Origin: Streptomyces sp. NBC_01267
Lineage (GTDB): Bacteria; Actinomycetota; Actinomycetes; Streptomycetales; Streptomycetaceae
Direction: 5' to 3'
Assembly: GCF_036241575.1 (NCBI RefSeq)
Contig: NZ_CP108455.1
Span: 7,299,001-7,363,000, forward strand
DNA: 64,000 bases
Positions 40,258 through 49,974 of this stretch are shown here, piece after piece (position 1 is the stretch's first letter; each line of letters starts with the position of its first letter). A program made the position numbers and the translations under genes. Under the pieces are notes generated by a model. It ran no database searches. It was not told where the DNA came from and was given only the letters and a program-made list of their open reading frames with translations.

Positions 40258-40455
40258 TCAGCCGGTACTCACCTCGGAGCGGTCGCCGCCCCAGAGCGTG
40301 TGGAACGAACCCTCGCGGTCGGCCCCGGAGGCGGGAGCCGCGGAGAAGCCCCGGGTCGGGACACCTGGCGCGCGGCGGTGGCGACCACCGCGCGCCAGTC
40401 GTCCAGTGCTCCACGGATCTCCGCGGCGAATCTGCCGTCGGAGAGCGGACTTGCC
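40258..40455 (-). pseudogene. Broken 3' remnant of gnd (6-phosphogluconate dehydrogenase)
   Basis: The minus strand reads SPLSDGRFAAEIRGALDDWR then AVVATAARQVSRPG in one frame, matching PSLLSDKSFAEEIAAAQNDWR and TVIATAVTRG of the intact gnd 1.3 kb away. It then reads EGSFHTLWGGDRSEV in another frame, matching DGTFHTLWGGDRTEV, the very C-terminus. The roughly 40 residues between these blocks are deleted and the frame is shifted. It is a degenerate partial duplicate in the same orientation as the intact copy. Confidence 0.75.
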
Positions 40456-40939
40456 AGGTCCGGCCGGGCGTTGCCGCTGCTCTCCGCAGCCGGGGTGGTC
40501 CGGGGGGATGGTTGTTCGGGAGGAATTCGGCAACCGCGCCGGTCGGTACCAGAGTGTGTGGACGCCCCGACCCGCCGTACGCCCAACATCCTCGCCCTGG
40601 TGGATTCGCCTTCAAGCGCCCACCACTGCGACGAAATCCGTACATCCAAAAGCTATTGACAGCGGAATCCGTAACTTTGCAGAATTGGCTGCCAGTTGAC
40701 GCGGTGAGCAGCACTTCGACCCTCTCACCAGCCGGATCAGCTGGACGGTGACCGAACCGGCAGCCCCCGGTTTCCGGGCTTGCACGTCCACTGCCGACTA
40801 CCTGTCTTCAGCGCCCACGAGCTCGCGGGGACTGCTCCGTACGGCCGGTTCCACCTGCGAGGCGGTGTACGGCGACTACGCGTGCGCTTCCTTCAGCGTT
40901 CACGCGCCGGGCATCGTCCGTGTCGCCACGGCCTCACGG

Positions 40940-41220
40940 CAGCCGACGGCCTTCTGGTCCTCGAACCCTCCGCCGACGTGGACGGCCTGACGGCCGCTCT
41001 CGGCGAGGCGGCGGCCCGGGAAGCCATCCCGGTCACCACGCTCACCTGCCACCCCGGCGCCCCCGCTCTCCCTCCGGTCCTGGCCCAAATTCCCCTGACC
41101 GTAAGGCTCCAGCTCCTCGGTGAACGTTTCGCGGGTCTGCGCCACCAGGACCCCGACGTCGCGATCGTCGGGGCCTGGGCCGATTCCGACCTGTGGGCCA
41201 GGGGCCTGCCGAAGGCGACG
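40940..41220 (+). pseudogene. C-terminal fragment of a SIS-domain (sugar isomerase-like) protein
   Basis: One frame reads ADGLLVLEPSADVDGLTAAL, then VLAQIPLTVRLQLLGERFAG and QDPDVAIVGAWADSDLWARG, resembling the last third of SIS phosphosugar-isomerase-like proteins. Nothing resembling the phosphosugar-binding N-terminus precedes it in any frame, and the tail decays into Ser/Pro/Glu repeats. Probably a truncated relic; a short independent gene is the alternative. Confidence 0.4.
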
Positions 41221-41513
41221 GAAGGCGCGGAAGCGGGGGTGACGGCTGGGAACTCCTCCCCTTCCTCCCCTTCCTCCTCCGAGTCCGAAGCCGTGGTCGC
41301 ACGGTGAAGTTCCTCGGCCGGCGTGGCGCCCTGGTCCTGGCCGCGCTGTGTTGGGGCGGGTCGGCGACTGCCCCGGAGCCGGAGCCGGAACCCACTCCTG
41401 TTCGCGGCGAACCGGCGAACCGGTGAACCGGCCCGTGCCGCGATGAGCTCCTGCCGGTGCCAGGACGCAGGCTCCAAGCCGAGAACAGGGCCGACGACGG
41501 CTGCGAGTGCCGG

Positions 41514-42971
41514 TCAGCTTCTGACTTCGGTCCTGTCGCCGCCCCAGAGGGTATGGAAGGTGCCGTCACGGTCGGTGCGGTGGTAGGTGTGTGCGCCGAA
41601 GTAGTCGCGCTGGCCCTGGGTGAGGGCGGCCGGGAGGCGTTCGGCGCGCAGGGAGTCGTAGTAGGCGAGGGTGGCAGCGAAGGCGGGGGTGGGGACGCCG
41701 CGGGTGACGGCAGTGGCGATCACGGTGCGCCAGTCGTTCTGTGCGGCGGCGATCTCCTCGGCGAAGCTCTTGTCGGAGAGGAGGCTCGGCAGCTGAGGCT
41801 GGGCTTCGTAGGCGCTGGTGATTCTGTCGAGGAACGCGGCCCGGATGATGCATCCGCCGCGCCAGATCGAGGCGACCGCACCGAGGTCGATGTTCCAGTC
41901 GTACCGCTCGCTGCCGGCCGCGATCTCGTGGAAGCCCTGGGTATAGGCGACGATCTTCGAGGCGTACAGTGCCTGCTCGACCTGGTCGGCGAATGCCGCC
42001 GCCTCGTCCTCGCCGAGTTTGCGGGCGGCCGGTCCGGCGAGGTGGCGTGAGGCATTTCGTAGGGCGGCGTGGCCGGAGACGGAGCGGGCGAAGACGGCCT
42101 CGGCGATGCCGGAGACAGGAACCCCCAGGTCGAGGGCGATCTGCACGGTCCAGCGACCAGTGCCTTTCTGCTCCGCCTGGTCGAGTACGACATCCACGAA
42201 GGGCTTACCGGTCGCCGCATCGACATGCGAGAGCACTTCCGCGGTGATCTCGATGAGGTAGGAGTCCAGGCGCCCGGTGTTCCAGGAGCGGAAGATGTCC
42301 GCGATCTGCGCCGGGGAGTATCCGGCCACGTCGCGGAGCAGCTGGTACGCCTCGCCGATGAGTTGCATGTCGGCGTACTCGATGCCGTTATGCGTCATTT
42401 TCACGAAGTGCCCGGAGCCGTCAGGGCCGATATGCGTGACGCACGGGGCGCCGTCCTTGGCTTTCGCAGAGATCTTTTCCAGCATCGGCCCGAGCGTGTC
42501 GTAAGACTCTTTGCTGCCGCCCGGCATGATGCTCGGCCCGTGCAGCGCGCCCTCCTCGCCGCCGGAGATCCCGGTGCCGACGAAGTGGATGCCCCGCTCG
42601 CGGAGTTCCTTCTCGCGGCGCCGGGTGTCCTCGAAGTGCGCGTTCCCGCCGTCGATGACGACATCGCCCTCTTCGAGGAGCGGCACGAACTCCTGGATCA
42701 CGGCATCCGTGGGCTCACCCGCCTTCACCATGATCACCAGGCGGCGCGGGCGCTCCAGGGCGGCGACGAACTCCTCCGGGCTGTCGGCCGGTACGAACAC
42801 ACCCTCCTCGCCGAACTCCTCCACCAGGGCGTGCGTCCTGGCCGTGGTGCGGTTGTGCAGTGCGACGGTGAAGCCGTTGCGCGCGAAGTTACGGGCGAGA
42901 TTGCGGCCCATGACCGCGAGTCCCGTGACGCCGATCTGGGCGGTCGCCTGGTTTTCGGTTGTGCGGGGCAT
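41514..42971 (-). CDS. gnd: 6-phosphogluconate dehydrogenase, decarboxylating
   Basis: 485 residues. Oxidises 6-phosphogluconate to ribulose-5-phosphate and CO2 with reduction of NAD(P) in the pentose phosphate pathway. N-terminal dinucleotide motif IGVTGLAVMGRNLARN with LHNRTTAR, substrate motifs GTGISGGEEGALHGPSIMPGG and HFVKMTHNGIEYADMQLIGEAY, and the C-terminal HRTDRDGTFHTLWGGDRTEV tail are all present. ATG 42971 starts MPRTTENQ; CAGGAG lies 12 nt upstream, a little far. Open frame continues upstream to 43907 but without family similarity. Confidence 0.97.
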   Translation of the reverse strand: MPRTTENQATAQIGVTGLAVMGRNLARNFARNGFTVALHNRTTARTHALVEEFGEEGVFVPADSPEEFVAALERPRRLVIMVKAGEPTDAVIQEFVPLLEEGDVVIDGGNAHFEDTRRREKELRERGIHFVGTGISGGEEGALHGPSIMPGGSKESYDTLGPMLEKISAKAKDGAPCVTHIGPDGSGHFVKMTHNGIEYADMQLIGEAYQLLRDVAGYSPAQIADIFRSWNTGRLDSYLIEITAEVLSHVDAATGKPFVDVVLDQAEQKGTGRWTVQIALDLGVPVSGIAEAVFARSVSGHAALRNASRHLAGPAARKLGEDEAAAFADQVEQALYASKIVAYTQGFHEIAAGSERYDWNIDLGAVASIWRGGCIIRAAFLDRITSAYEAQPQLPSLLSDKSFAEEIAAAQNDWRTVIATAVTRGVPTPAFAATLAYYDSLRAERLPAALTQGQRDYFGAHTYHRTDRDGTFHTLWGGDRTEVRS

Positions 42972-43304
42972 TGCGGAATCCCACTCCTGTCGCCTGCATC
43001 GAAGACGTGCGCGAGGTGTGCTGTGCCACGGAGCCGCGAGGCTCTCCAGGGAGGCCGGGCGCCGGGTGGTCATCGTCGCACGGAGGGCGGTCCGGGCCCG
43101 GGTGTACGGACGGAGGGCCGGAGGCGTGTCACGGCGGCGCCGCGCTCTGACGCGCCGGTACGTGTGTCGGCATTTGCGCGGCACGGGTCGTCGGGGGGAA
43201 GGTCGTGGCGGTCGTGGGTGTTGTCCGTACCGGCGACCGCTGTGCAGCGACCGCGGTGGCACGACCGCCGTGCCACCTGACTTCGATGATGGGACAGGAA
43301 CGCC
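42972..43304. other. Divergent intergenic region gnd / nitroreductase-like gene
   Basis: 333 bp with no gene I can support. It must contain the leftward gnd promoter and the rightward promoter for the 43305 gene. No clear operator or hairpin noticed. Confidence 0.5.
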
Positions 43305-43751
43305 ATGCCTCTTGACGGAGAGTACGAGCCGAGCCCGGCGCAGTGGGTCCGGGACCAGGTCGAGCTGTACGAGAGCTCGGGCGGCAAGGAGGGGACCACG
43401 ATGCGCGACATGCCGGTCGTGGTCCTCACCACCCTGGGCACGAAGAGCGGCAAGATCCGCAAGACGCCGCTGATGCGGGTGGAGCACGACGGCGCCTACG
43501 CGGTGGTCGCCTCGCAGGGTGGTGCGCCCAAGCACCCGGTCTGGTACCACAACGTCGTCGCCGATCCGCGGGTGGAGCTCCAGGACGGCCCTGTCCGCCA
43601 GGACATGACAGCCCGTGAGGTCACGGGTGCCGAGAAGGCCGTGTGGTGGGAGCGTGCGGTCGCGGCCTTCCCCGACTACGCCGACTACCAGCGCAAGACG
43701 GACCGCGAGATCCCGGTCTTCGTCCTGGAGCCGGCGGCTCGCACCCACTGA
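43305..43751 (+). CDS. Deazaflavin (F420)-dependent nitroreductase-family protein
   Basis: 148 residues of the DDN-like split-barrel family: [55 protein letters not shown] and the C-terminal [10 protein letters not shown]. Members use reduced F420, or sometimes bind lipids or haem, to reduce assorted substrates. ATG 43305 with AGGAA upstream. It stands alone and converges on the GH1 gene, separated by a strong terminator. Confidence 0.9.
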   Translation: MPLDGEYEPSPAQWVRDQVELYESSGGKEGTTMRDMPVVVLTTLGTKSGKIRKTPLMRVEHDGAYAVVASQGGAPKHPVWYHNVVADPRVELQDGPVRQDMTAREVTGAEKAVWWERAVAAFPDYADYQRKTDREIPVFVLEPAARTH

Positions 43752-43833
43752 GACGTCACGTCCGGTACGACCGTGTGGTGCGCATGGTGCTCCCGGTCGT
43801 CCGGAAGCGTCTCGGCGCCGCCTGGCCAACCGG

Positions 43834-43868
43834 CTGTCCCCGGCCCGGAGTTCCCGGGCCGGGGACAG
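43834..43868. terminator. Bidirectional hairpin terminator
   Basis: CTGTCCCCGGCCCGG (43834-43848), loop AGTTC, CCGGGCCGGGGACAG (43854-43868): a perfect 15-bp stem midway between the convergent genes ending at 43751 and 43888. Confidence 0.85.
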
Positions 43869-43887
43869 CTCGTTCACCCTCGGCCGC

Positions 43888-45243
43888 TCACGCCGCCCGG
43901 CGGCCACGGCCGCGGGCCGAGCGCACGATGTCCGCGTACCGGCGACCGCTGCTCTTGACGGTGCGGCGCTGCGTCGCGTAGTCCACGTGCACCAGGCCGA
44001 ACCGCTTGTCGTAGCCGTACGCCCACTCGAAGTTGTCCAGCAGCGACCAGGCGAAGTACCCGGCCAGCGGAGCCCCCTTGCGGGCGGCGCGGGCGCAGGC
44101 GGCCAGGTGCTCGTCGAGGTACCTGACGCGCTCCGGATCGTCGACCGAGCCGTCGGCGCGGACCACGTCCGGATAGGCGGAGCCGTTCTCGGTGACGTAG
44201 ATCTTCCGCGCGCCGTACTCGTCGGCCACCCGCACCAGGATGTTCTCCAGGCTGTCGGCGTCGACCTCCCAGTCCATCGCGGTGTGACGGGAGCCGGGCA
44301 GATAGACCTGCTTGGCCCTGGGCAGCGGGCCGGTCGGGTCGTCGGTGACGACGTTGCGGAAGTAGTAGTTCACCCCCAGCCAGTCGAGCGGGGCTGCGAT
44401 CGTGTCGAGGTCGCCGGTCCTGACGGGCAGGTCGACGCCGTACAGGTCGACCATGTCCTGCGGGTAGCCGCGGCCGTGGATCGGGTCCAGCCACCAGCGG
44501 TTGGTGTGGCCGTCGGCGCGGACCGCCGCCGCCCGGTCCTCCTCGCGCTCGGTGGCGGCCTCGCACGGGCTGAGATTGTTGACGATGCCGACGCGCGCAC
44601 CGGGCACGGCGGCCCGGATCGCCTGCGTCGCCAGGCCGTGGCCGAGATGCAGGTGGTACGAGGTGCGGACGGCGGCGGTGATGTCCGTGAGGCCGGGCGC
44701 CATGGTCCCTTCGAGGTGGCCGATCCACGAGGAGCACAGCGGCTCGTTGAGCGTCGCCCAGTCCTTCACCCGGTCGCCGAGCCGCTGGGCGACCACGGCG
44801 GCGTACTCGGCGAAGTGCTCGGCGGTCTCCCGGGCCGGCCAGCCGCCGCGGTCCTGCAGGCTCTGCGGCAGATCCCAGTGGTACAGGGTCGGGAAGGGGG
44901 TGATGCCTGCTTCGAGGAGACCGTCCACCAGCCGGTCGTAGAAGGCGAGCCCCTTCTCGTTGACCGGTCCGTCACCACCGGGTACCACGCGTGGCCAGGC
45001 GACGGAGAAGCGGTACGCGTCCACGCCGAGCTGCTTCATCAGCCCGATGTCCTCGCGCCACCGGTGGTAGTGGTCGCAGGCCACATCGCCGTTGTCGTTG
45101 TTGTCGATCTTCCCGGGGAGGTGCGAGAACGTGTCCCAGATGGAGGGCGAACGGCCGTCCTCGGCCACGGCACCCTCGATCTGGTAAGCGGCCGTGGCCA
45201 CCCCCCAGGTGAAGTCGGCGGGAAGGGAGTTGTACGCGTTCAC
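43888..45243 (-). CDS. GH1 beta-glucosidase
   Basis: 451 residues, cytoplasmic (no signal). Hydrolyses beta-glucosides imported as disaccharides. The acid/base Glu is in WATLNEP, the nucleophile Glu in [10 protein letters not shown], and [19 protein letters not shown] is the GH1 N-terminus. GTG 45243 is chosen because GAGAGG lies 7 nt upstream and the family start follows at once. It is the last gene of the operon after the solute-binding protein and two permeases, the same layout as cellobiose (ceb-bglC) systems, though regulation here appears to be by ROK. Confidence 0.95.
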   Translation of the reverse strand: MNAYNSLPADFTWGVATAAYQIEGAVAEDGRSPSIWDTFSHLPGKIDNNDNGDVACDHYHRWREDIGLMKQLGVDAYRFSVAWPRVVPGGDGPVNEKGLAFYDRLVDGLLEAGITPFPTLYHWDLPQSLQDRGGWPARETAEHFAEYAAVVAQRLGDRVKDWATLNEPLCSSWIGHLEGTMAPGLTDITAAVRTSYHLHLGHGLATQAIRAAVPGARVGIVNNLSPCEAATEREEDRAAAVRADGHTNRWWLDPIHGRGYPQDMVDLYGVDLPVRTGDLDTIAAPLDWLGVNYYFRNVVTDDPTGPLPRAKQVYLPGSRHTAMDWEVDADSLENILVRVADEYGARKIYVTENGSAYPDVVRADGSVDDPERVRYLDEHLAACARAARKGAPLAGYFAWSLLDNFEWAYGYDKRFGLVHVDYATQRRTVKSSGRRYADIVRSARGRGRRAA

Positions 45244-45290
45244 GGACTGCCTCTCTGCTGTGCTGTGGGGTGGAGCGGCGGAGCGTGGTC

Positions 45291-46160
45291 TCACTTGACG
45301 GCGCCCGCGGTGAGACCCGCGACGAGATACCGCTGGAGGAACAGGAACCCGGCGACGACCGGCATGCTGACGACGAGTGAGGCGGCCATGATCTGGTTCC
45401 AGTACACGTCGTTCTGCGTCGAGTAGCCCTGGAGGCCCACGGCGAGCGTCCGCGTGGTGTCGTTCGTCATGACCGAGGCGAAGAGCACCTCGCCCCAGGC
45501 GGTCATGAACGCGTAGAGGGCGACCGCCACGATGCCGGGGATCGCGGCGGGGACGACGACCCTGAAGAGCGCCCCGAGCGGACCGCAGCCGTCCACCATC
45601 GCCGCTTCGTCCAGGTCCTTCGGGATGGAGTCGAAGTACCCGATCAGCATCCAGATCGAGAACGGCAGCGAGAAGGTCAGATAGGTGAGGATCAGACCAC
45701 CGCGGGAACCGTAGAGCTGGATCCCCGTCGAGTTCCCGATGTTCACGAAGATCAGGAACAGCGGGAGCAGGAACAGGATGCCGGGGAACATCTGGGTGGA
45801 CAGCACGGTCACGGTGAAGAACCGCTTGCCGCGGAAGCGGTAGCGGCTCACCGCGTACGCCGAGAAGATCGCGACCACCACCGAGCAGATGCTCGCCGTG
45901 CCCGCCACGATCAGGGAGTTCATGAAGTACTTGGCGAGCGGGATGGTCGACCAGATGTCGATGTACGGGCGGAGGGTGAACCCGGACGGTATCCAGGAGA
46001 ACTTGCCCGACACGTCGGACAGCGGCTTCAGCGAGCTGCTCAGCATCACATAGACGGGAACGAGCGTGAATCCCGAGATCAGGGTGAGCACGATGCGCCG
46101 GGTCCAGACGAAGGACCGCGGGGGCGCGGTGGGCGACCGATGAGCGGTGGTACTAGACAT
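45291..46160 (-). CDS. Sugar ABC transporter permease (MalG/CebG-type)
   Basis: 289 residues with six predicted membrane segments and the EAA loop [21 protein letters not shown] that contacts the shared ATPase. It overlaps the partner permease by 8 nt and ends 47 nt before the beta-glucosidase. No ATPase is encoded nearby; these systems normally use an MsiK-type ATPase encoded elsewhere. Confidence 0.93.
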   Translation of the reverse strand: MSSTTAHRSPTAPPRSFVWTRRIVLTLISGFTLVPVYVMLSSSLKPLSDVSGKFSWIPSGFTLRPYIDIWSTIPLAKYFMNSLIVAGTASICSVVVAIFSAYAVSRYRFRGKRFFTVTVLSTQMFPGILFLLPLFLIFVNIGNSTGIQLYGSRGGLILTYLTFSLPFSIWMLIGYFDSIPKDLDEAAMVDGCGPLGALFRVVVPAAIPGIVAVALYAFMTAWGEVLFASVMTNDTTRTLAVGLQGYSTQNDVYWNQIMAASLVVSMPVVAGFLFLQRYLVAGLTAGAVK

Positions 46161-47160
46161 CGGAAGTCTTCCTCCCGCGCGAGGTGAAGAACAGGTACAC
46201 GGCCGTCACCAGCAGCAGGAAGAGCAGCAGGAGAACGGACATCGCCGCACCACTGCCGAAGTTCCAGGTGACGAACGAGGACTGGTAGATGTGGATGGAC
46301 ATCAGGTCCGCCGCTTCCGGCGCCGACTTGCCGAACAGCACGTACGGCGTGTTGAAGTCGTTGAAGGTCCACAGGAAGAGAACGAGGACCAGTACCTGGT
46401 TGACGGAGCGCAGCGACGGCAGCGTGATCTTGCGGATCTGCTGCCACATTCCCGCGCCGTCGATCGACGCGGCCTCGTAGAGCTCACGCGGGATGTTCTG
46501 GAGCGCGGCCATCACCATGAGGAAGGCGAACGGCCAGGACTTCCAGATGGCGACGATGACCAGGGCGTAGAAGCTGTTGTCGCCGATCAGCCAGAACGAC
46601 GGCTTGTCGGTGATGCCCAACTGGTCGTGCAGGACGTGGTTCACCAGGCCGTTGTCCCGCTGGAACATGAAGGCCCAGGTGATGATCGCGGCGTAGGCGG
46701 GCAGGGCGTAGGGGATCAGGAAGACGGTACGCAGCACGCCGCGGCCACGGAAGTTCTCCTGCATCAGCACCGCGGCGACCGTACCGATCAGCCAGGAGAT
46801 GCTGACGGCCAGCGCGGTGAAGGCGAGGGTGACGTAGAAGGAGTGCAGCAGTGCTTCGCCGATCGGGGCGTTGAAGTCCACCGCGACCTTGAAGTTGTGC
46901 AGGCCGGTCCACGGGGCGTCGCTCCAGTTGCGGATGAAGAACTGCGTCAGTCCGCGGAAGCTCATCACGATGCCGATGATCATCGGCACGATGTGGATGA
47001 GCAGTTCCAGTACGAGCGCGGGGAGAAGCAGCAGATACGGCAGGCCGCCCCGGCGGATCCGGTCGGGGATGCGCGGGAGACGTCCCCGCGCACCCCCTGA
47101 CGTCAGAACATCGCCGCCGGCCGCCTGCGGGACCTGGGAAGGGGTCTCGGTGGCAGTCAT
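46153..47160 (-). CDS. Sugar ABC transporter permease (MalF/CebF-type)
   Basis: 335 residues. An N-terminal span (YLLLLPALVLELLIHIVPM), five more segments and the EAA loop YEAASIDGAGMWQQIRKITLP. Starts 11 nt after the binding-protein stop. It forms the channel with the next permease. Confidence 0.93.
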   Translation of the reverse strand: MTATETPSQVPQAAGGDVLTSGGARGRLPRIPDRIRRGGLPYLLLLPALVLELLIHIVPMIIGIVMSFRGLTQFFIRNWSDAPWTGLHNFKVAVDFNAPIGEALLHSFYVTLAFTALAVSISWLIGTVAAVLMQENFRGRGVLRTVFLIPYALPAYAAIITWAFMFQRDNGLVNHVLHDQLGITDKPSFWLIGDNSFYALVIVAIWKSWPFAFLMVMAALQNIPRELYEAASIDGAGMWQQIRKITLPSLRSVNQVLVLVLFLWTFNDFNTPYVLFGKSAPEAADLMSIHIYQSSFVTWNFGSGAAMSVLLLLFLLLVTAVYLFFTSRGRKTSDV

Positions 47161-47171
47161 CGGTCAGTGCC

Positions 47172-48497
47172 TCACTGCGTCATCTGCTGCTGGGCCTTGG
47201 TGAGCTTGGCCTTGACGGATTCCGTCGTGACGGCGCGGCCTGCGGCGGCGTCCGCCCACAGCTCCTTGATGGCGGTGCCGACGGTGGTCTCGAACTGCGA
47301 CTCCGAGGCGACCTGGGGCAGCGGCGCCGCGCTGGTGGACAGCGTGTCCTTGAGGACCTTCAGATCGGGGGCGGAGAAGGCGGGATCCTGCTGGGCGGCC
47401 TTCACCGGCGGGATCGCGCCGTACGACTTGTTGAGGATCTTCTGCTCGTCGTCGCTGGTCATGAACTTCACGAAATTCAGGGCGCCCTTGGTGTTCCTGG
47501 TGTTCTTGAAGACGGCCATGTTGATGCCGGCGACCATGGAGTTGGTGCCCTTGCCCTGGCCAGGAGTGCCGGACTCGACCGGGACGGGCGCTGCTCCCCA
47601 GTCCTCCGGCTTCATGCCCTGGGAGGCGAAGGTGGTCGCCGCCGCCTGCCAGAGGACCATCGCGGTCTTGCCCTTGGAGAAGTCGCTGAGCGACTGGTTC
47701 TGGGCGTACTCGGCGTTGCCGGGGGCGATGATCTTGTCCTTGGCCATGAAGTCGACGTACTGCTTCACGGCGGCCACCGCACCGGGCGAGGTGAAGGTCG
47801 GCTTGCCCGACCCGTCGAAGAAGTCGGCGCCGTGCTGCTTGCCGAGTACGAACGCATGGTGGATGTTCTCGGAGAGGTTGCCGCCCTCCGCGCCGAGGCC
47901 CCACTTGCCGCTGGTGCCGTTCTTGGAGATCTTCTGCCCGTCGGCGACCAACTCGTCCCAGGTGGCGGGGGGCTTGGCGATGCCCGCGTCGGCGAACATC
48001 TTCTTGTTGTAGTAGAGCGCGTACGAGAGCGAGTACAGCGGAACCGCCGAGGGATCCTTGCCCGCCGCACCCGCGGAGCCCACTGCCGCGTCGACGAACC
48101 GGTCACGGCCGCCGATCGCGTCGAAATTGGCCTTGTCCCAGGGCAGCAGAGCCCCGGTGGCCTGGAGCGAGGCGGACCAGGTGTTGCCGATGTTGAGCAC
48201 ATCGGGGCCCTGGCCGGAGGAGGTGGCGGCAAGGATCCGGTTGAGCAGGTCCGCCCAGGGGACCACTTCGAGCTTGACCTTGATGCCCGTCTGCTTCTCG
48301 AACTTCTTCAGCTCGGGCGTGAGGATCTTCTTGTCGGCCGCGATGTTCGGCCCCTGGTTGGACGCCCAGTAGGTGAGCGTCTTGGGGGAGTCATTGCTGC
48401 CTCCGCCGCTGGTGTCGCTCCCACCGCCGCACGCCGTGGCTCCGGCGAGGGTGGAGACGGCGATGACGACTGCTGCTGCGGCTCGGATTCTGCGCAT
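47172..48497 (-). CDS. Sugar-binding lipoprotein of ABC importer
   Basis: 441 residues. The signal peptide ends at lipobox GATAC (about residue 23), followed by a Gly/Ser linker. Family-1 features include SNQGPNIAADKKILTPELKKFEKQTGI and the C-terminal TTGT-free helical lobe. The neighbouring GH1 enzyme points to a beta-glucoside oligosaccharide as ligand. AAGGGG lies 9 nt before the ATG. First gene of the operon, divergent from the ROK regulator. Confidence 0.92.
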   Translation of the reverse strand: MRRIRAAAAVVIAVSTLAGATACGGGSDTSGGGSNDSPKTLTYWASNQGPNIAADKKILTPELKKFEKQTGIKVKLEVVPWADLLNRILAATSSGQGPDVLNIGNTWSASLQATGALLPWDKANFDAIGGRDRFVDAAVGSAGAAGKDPSAVPLYSLSYALYYNKKMFADAGIAKPPATWDELVADGQKISKNGTSGKWGLGAEGGNLSENIHHAFVLGKQHGADFFDGSGKPTFTSPGAVAAVKQYVDFMAKDKIIAPGNAEYAQNQSLSDFSKGKTAMVLWQAAATTFASQGMKPEDWGAAPVPVESGTPGQGKGTNSMVAGINMAVFKNTRNTKGALNFVKFMTSDDEQKILNKSYGAIPPVKAAQQDPAFSAPDLKVLKDTLSTSAAPLPQVASESQFETTVGTAIKELWADAAAGRAVTTESVKAKLTKAQQQMTQ

Positions 48498-48552
48498 GTT
48501 CAGTGGCCCCTTCCCGGGGAGGGCTGCGTTCAGTGTTCGAACGGCCTTCAGG

Positions 48553-48575
48553 CTTAATTCAGATCGTGAGTTAAG
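48553..48575. promoter_or_regulatory. Inverted repeat in ROK / sugar-importer divergent region
   Basis: CTTAATTCA (48553-48561), 5-bp spacer, TGAGTTAAG (48567-48575), one mismatch. It sits in the only AT-rich stretch of the 141-bp divergent region, 55 bp from the importer start and 63 bp from the ROK start. A likely operator for the ROK protein, controlling both directions. Confidence 0.55.
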
Positions 48576-48638
48576 TAGTGAGAGAAGGTCGCGTCAAGAG
48601 CTTGCGCAGGGGTATGTTGCCTCCCGGGAAGGAGACAC

Positions 48639-49967
48639 ATGGCTGCACAGAGCAAGCGAACCGTGCGTGACCTGCGGCGGGTCAACCGCGCAGAGGTATT
48701 GCAACGTTTGTATTTCGACGGCCCGCTCAGCCGTCAGGAGCTCGGCGCCGCCACCGGCCTGAGTTCGGGTTCCATCAGTAATGTCGTCGCCGAACTGGCC
48801 GCGGACGGACTGCTCGAAGAGGCCGGGGTGGTCGACTCCGAAGGGGGACGCCCCCGCACGCTGCTGCGCGTCGCCCCCGCCAGCGGCCATCTCATCGGCA
48901 TCGACGTGGGCGAGACCCGGGTGCGGGTCGAGCTCTTCGACCTGTCACTCGGTGAACTGGCACGCTCCGAAAGGCCGTTGGTCCAGCACGGCTACGACGT
49001 CGACCGGATCGTGGGCCACATCCGGGCCGCTGTCACGGATGTCCTGCGGGACGCGGACGTGACCGCGGACCGGCTCGTCGGCGTCGGTGTCGGCGTCCCG
49101 GGCATCATCGACCGGAGCTCGGCCGACGGGGTCGTCGTGCACGGCCAGACCGTCGGCTGGGACGCCGTACCGCTGGAGAAGCTGCTCCGCGAGTCGGCCG
49201 AACTCCCCTCCCACGTACCGTTCTTCATCGACAACGGAGCCAAGACCCTGGGCCAGGCCGAGATGTGGTTCGGGGGCGGACGCGGCGCGAGCGACGCCGT
49301 CGTCGTGCTCTTCGGCTCCGGGGTCAGTGCCTGCGTCGTGGTCGACGGCGCGCACTACGGGGGCGCGGGCAGCCGGGCCGTCGAATGGGGCCACACCACC
49401 GTGCGCGTGGGAGGACGGCACTGCCGCTGCGGTTCCCCCGGCTGTCTGGAGGCGTACGTCGGAGCCCAGGCCATCCGTGAGCGCTGGCTGGAGAGCGGCG
49501 GCTCCCCGGCATCGTCGGCCGACGAGGAGACGGCGCTCGCCGCCCTGCTGGCCGCCGCCCTGCCCGCGCCGGACGGACCGCCGGCCGATCCCGCGGCTGC
49601 CCGGCTCCTGGACGAGACCGCGGAGTACCTGGGCGCGGGCATCGCCGATCTGGTCAATCTCTTCCGGCCCGAACGCATCCTCGTCGGCGGCTGGGCCGGG
49701 CTGCTGCTCGGACCGGCTCTGCTGCCCGCCGTACGGCGCTACGCGAAGAAGTACGCGATGAGACATCCGGCCGAGCACGTCAGCATCGACCTCGGCACAC
49801 TCGGCCCCGACGCGGTGACCCTCGGCGCCGCCACCCTGCCGCTCGCCGACTTCTTCGCCCGCGGCGGGCGCCGCCGCCAGGACTCCGCGGACGCGACAGC
49901 CGATCCCGCGGACCTGCTGGACCAGGGGAACTGGCGCCCCGTCGTGGTCGAACGGAGATCGGTGTGA
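48639..49967 (+). CDS. ROK-family transcriptional regulator
   Basis: 442 residues: N-terminal winged helix (RRVNRAEVLQRLYFDGPLSR then ATGLSSGSISNVVAEL), then a sugar-kinase-like ROK domain with IGIDVGETRVRV, the zinc motif HCRCGSPGCLEAY and ERILVGGWAG. It probably represses the divergent sugar-import operon until a sugar ligand binds. ATG 48639 with AAGGAG 5 nt upstream. The C-terminus ends 8 bp before the convergent methyltransferase gene. Confidence 0.92.
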   Translation: MAAQSKRTVRDLRRVNRAEVLQRLYFDGPLSRQELGAATGLSSGSISNVVAELAADGLLEEAGVVDSEGGRPRTLLRVAPASGHLIGIDVGETRVRVELFDLSLGELARSERPLVQHGYDVDRIVGHIRAAVTDVLRDADVTADRLVGVGVGVPGIIDRSSADGVVVHGQTVGWDAVPLEKLLRESAELPSHVPFFIDNGAKTLGQAEMWFGGGRGASDAVVVLFGSGVSACVVVDGAHYGGAGSRAVEWGHTTVRVGGRHCRCGSPGCLEAYVGAQAIRERWLESGGSPASSADEETALAALLAAALPAPDGPPADPAAARLLDETAEYLGAGIADLVNLFRPERILVGGWAGLLLGPALLPAVRRYAKKYAMRHPAEHVSIDLGTLGPDAVTLGAATLPLADFFARGGRRRQDSADATADPADLLDQGNWRPVVVERRSV

Positions 49968-49974
49968 GCCCGGC

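Noticed and set aside
41304..41426. 40-codon GTG frame with a hydrophobic N-terminus
   Set aside because: No ribosome site, overlaps the decayed SIS fragment and ends in Pro/Glu repeats; probably chance.
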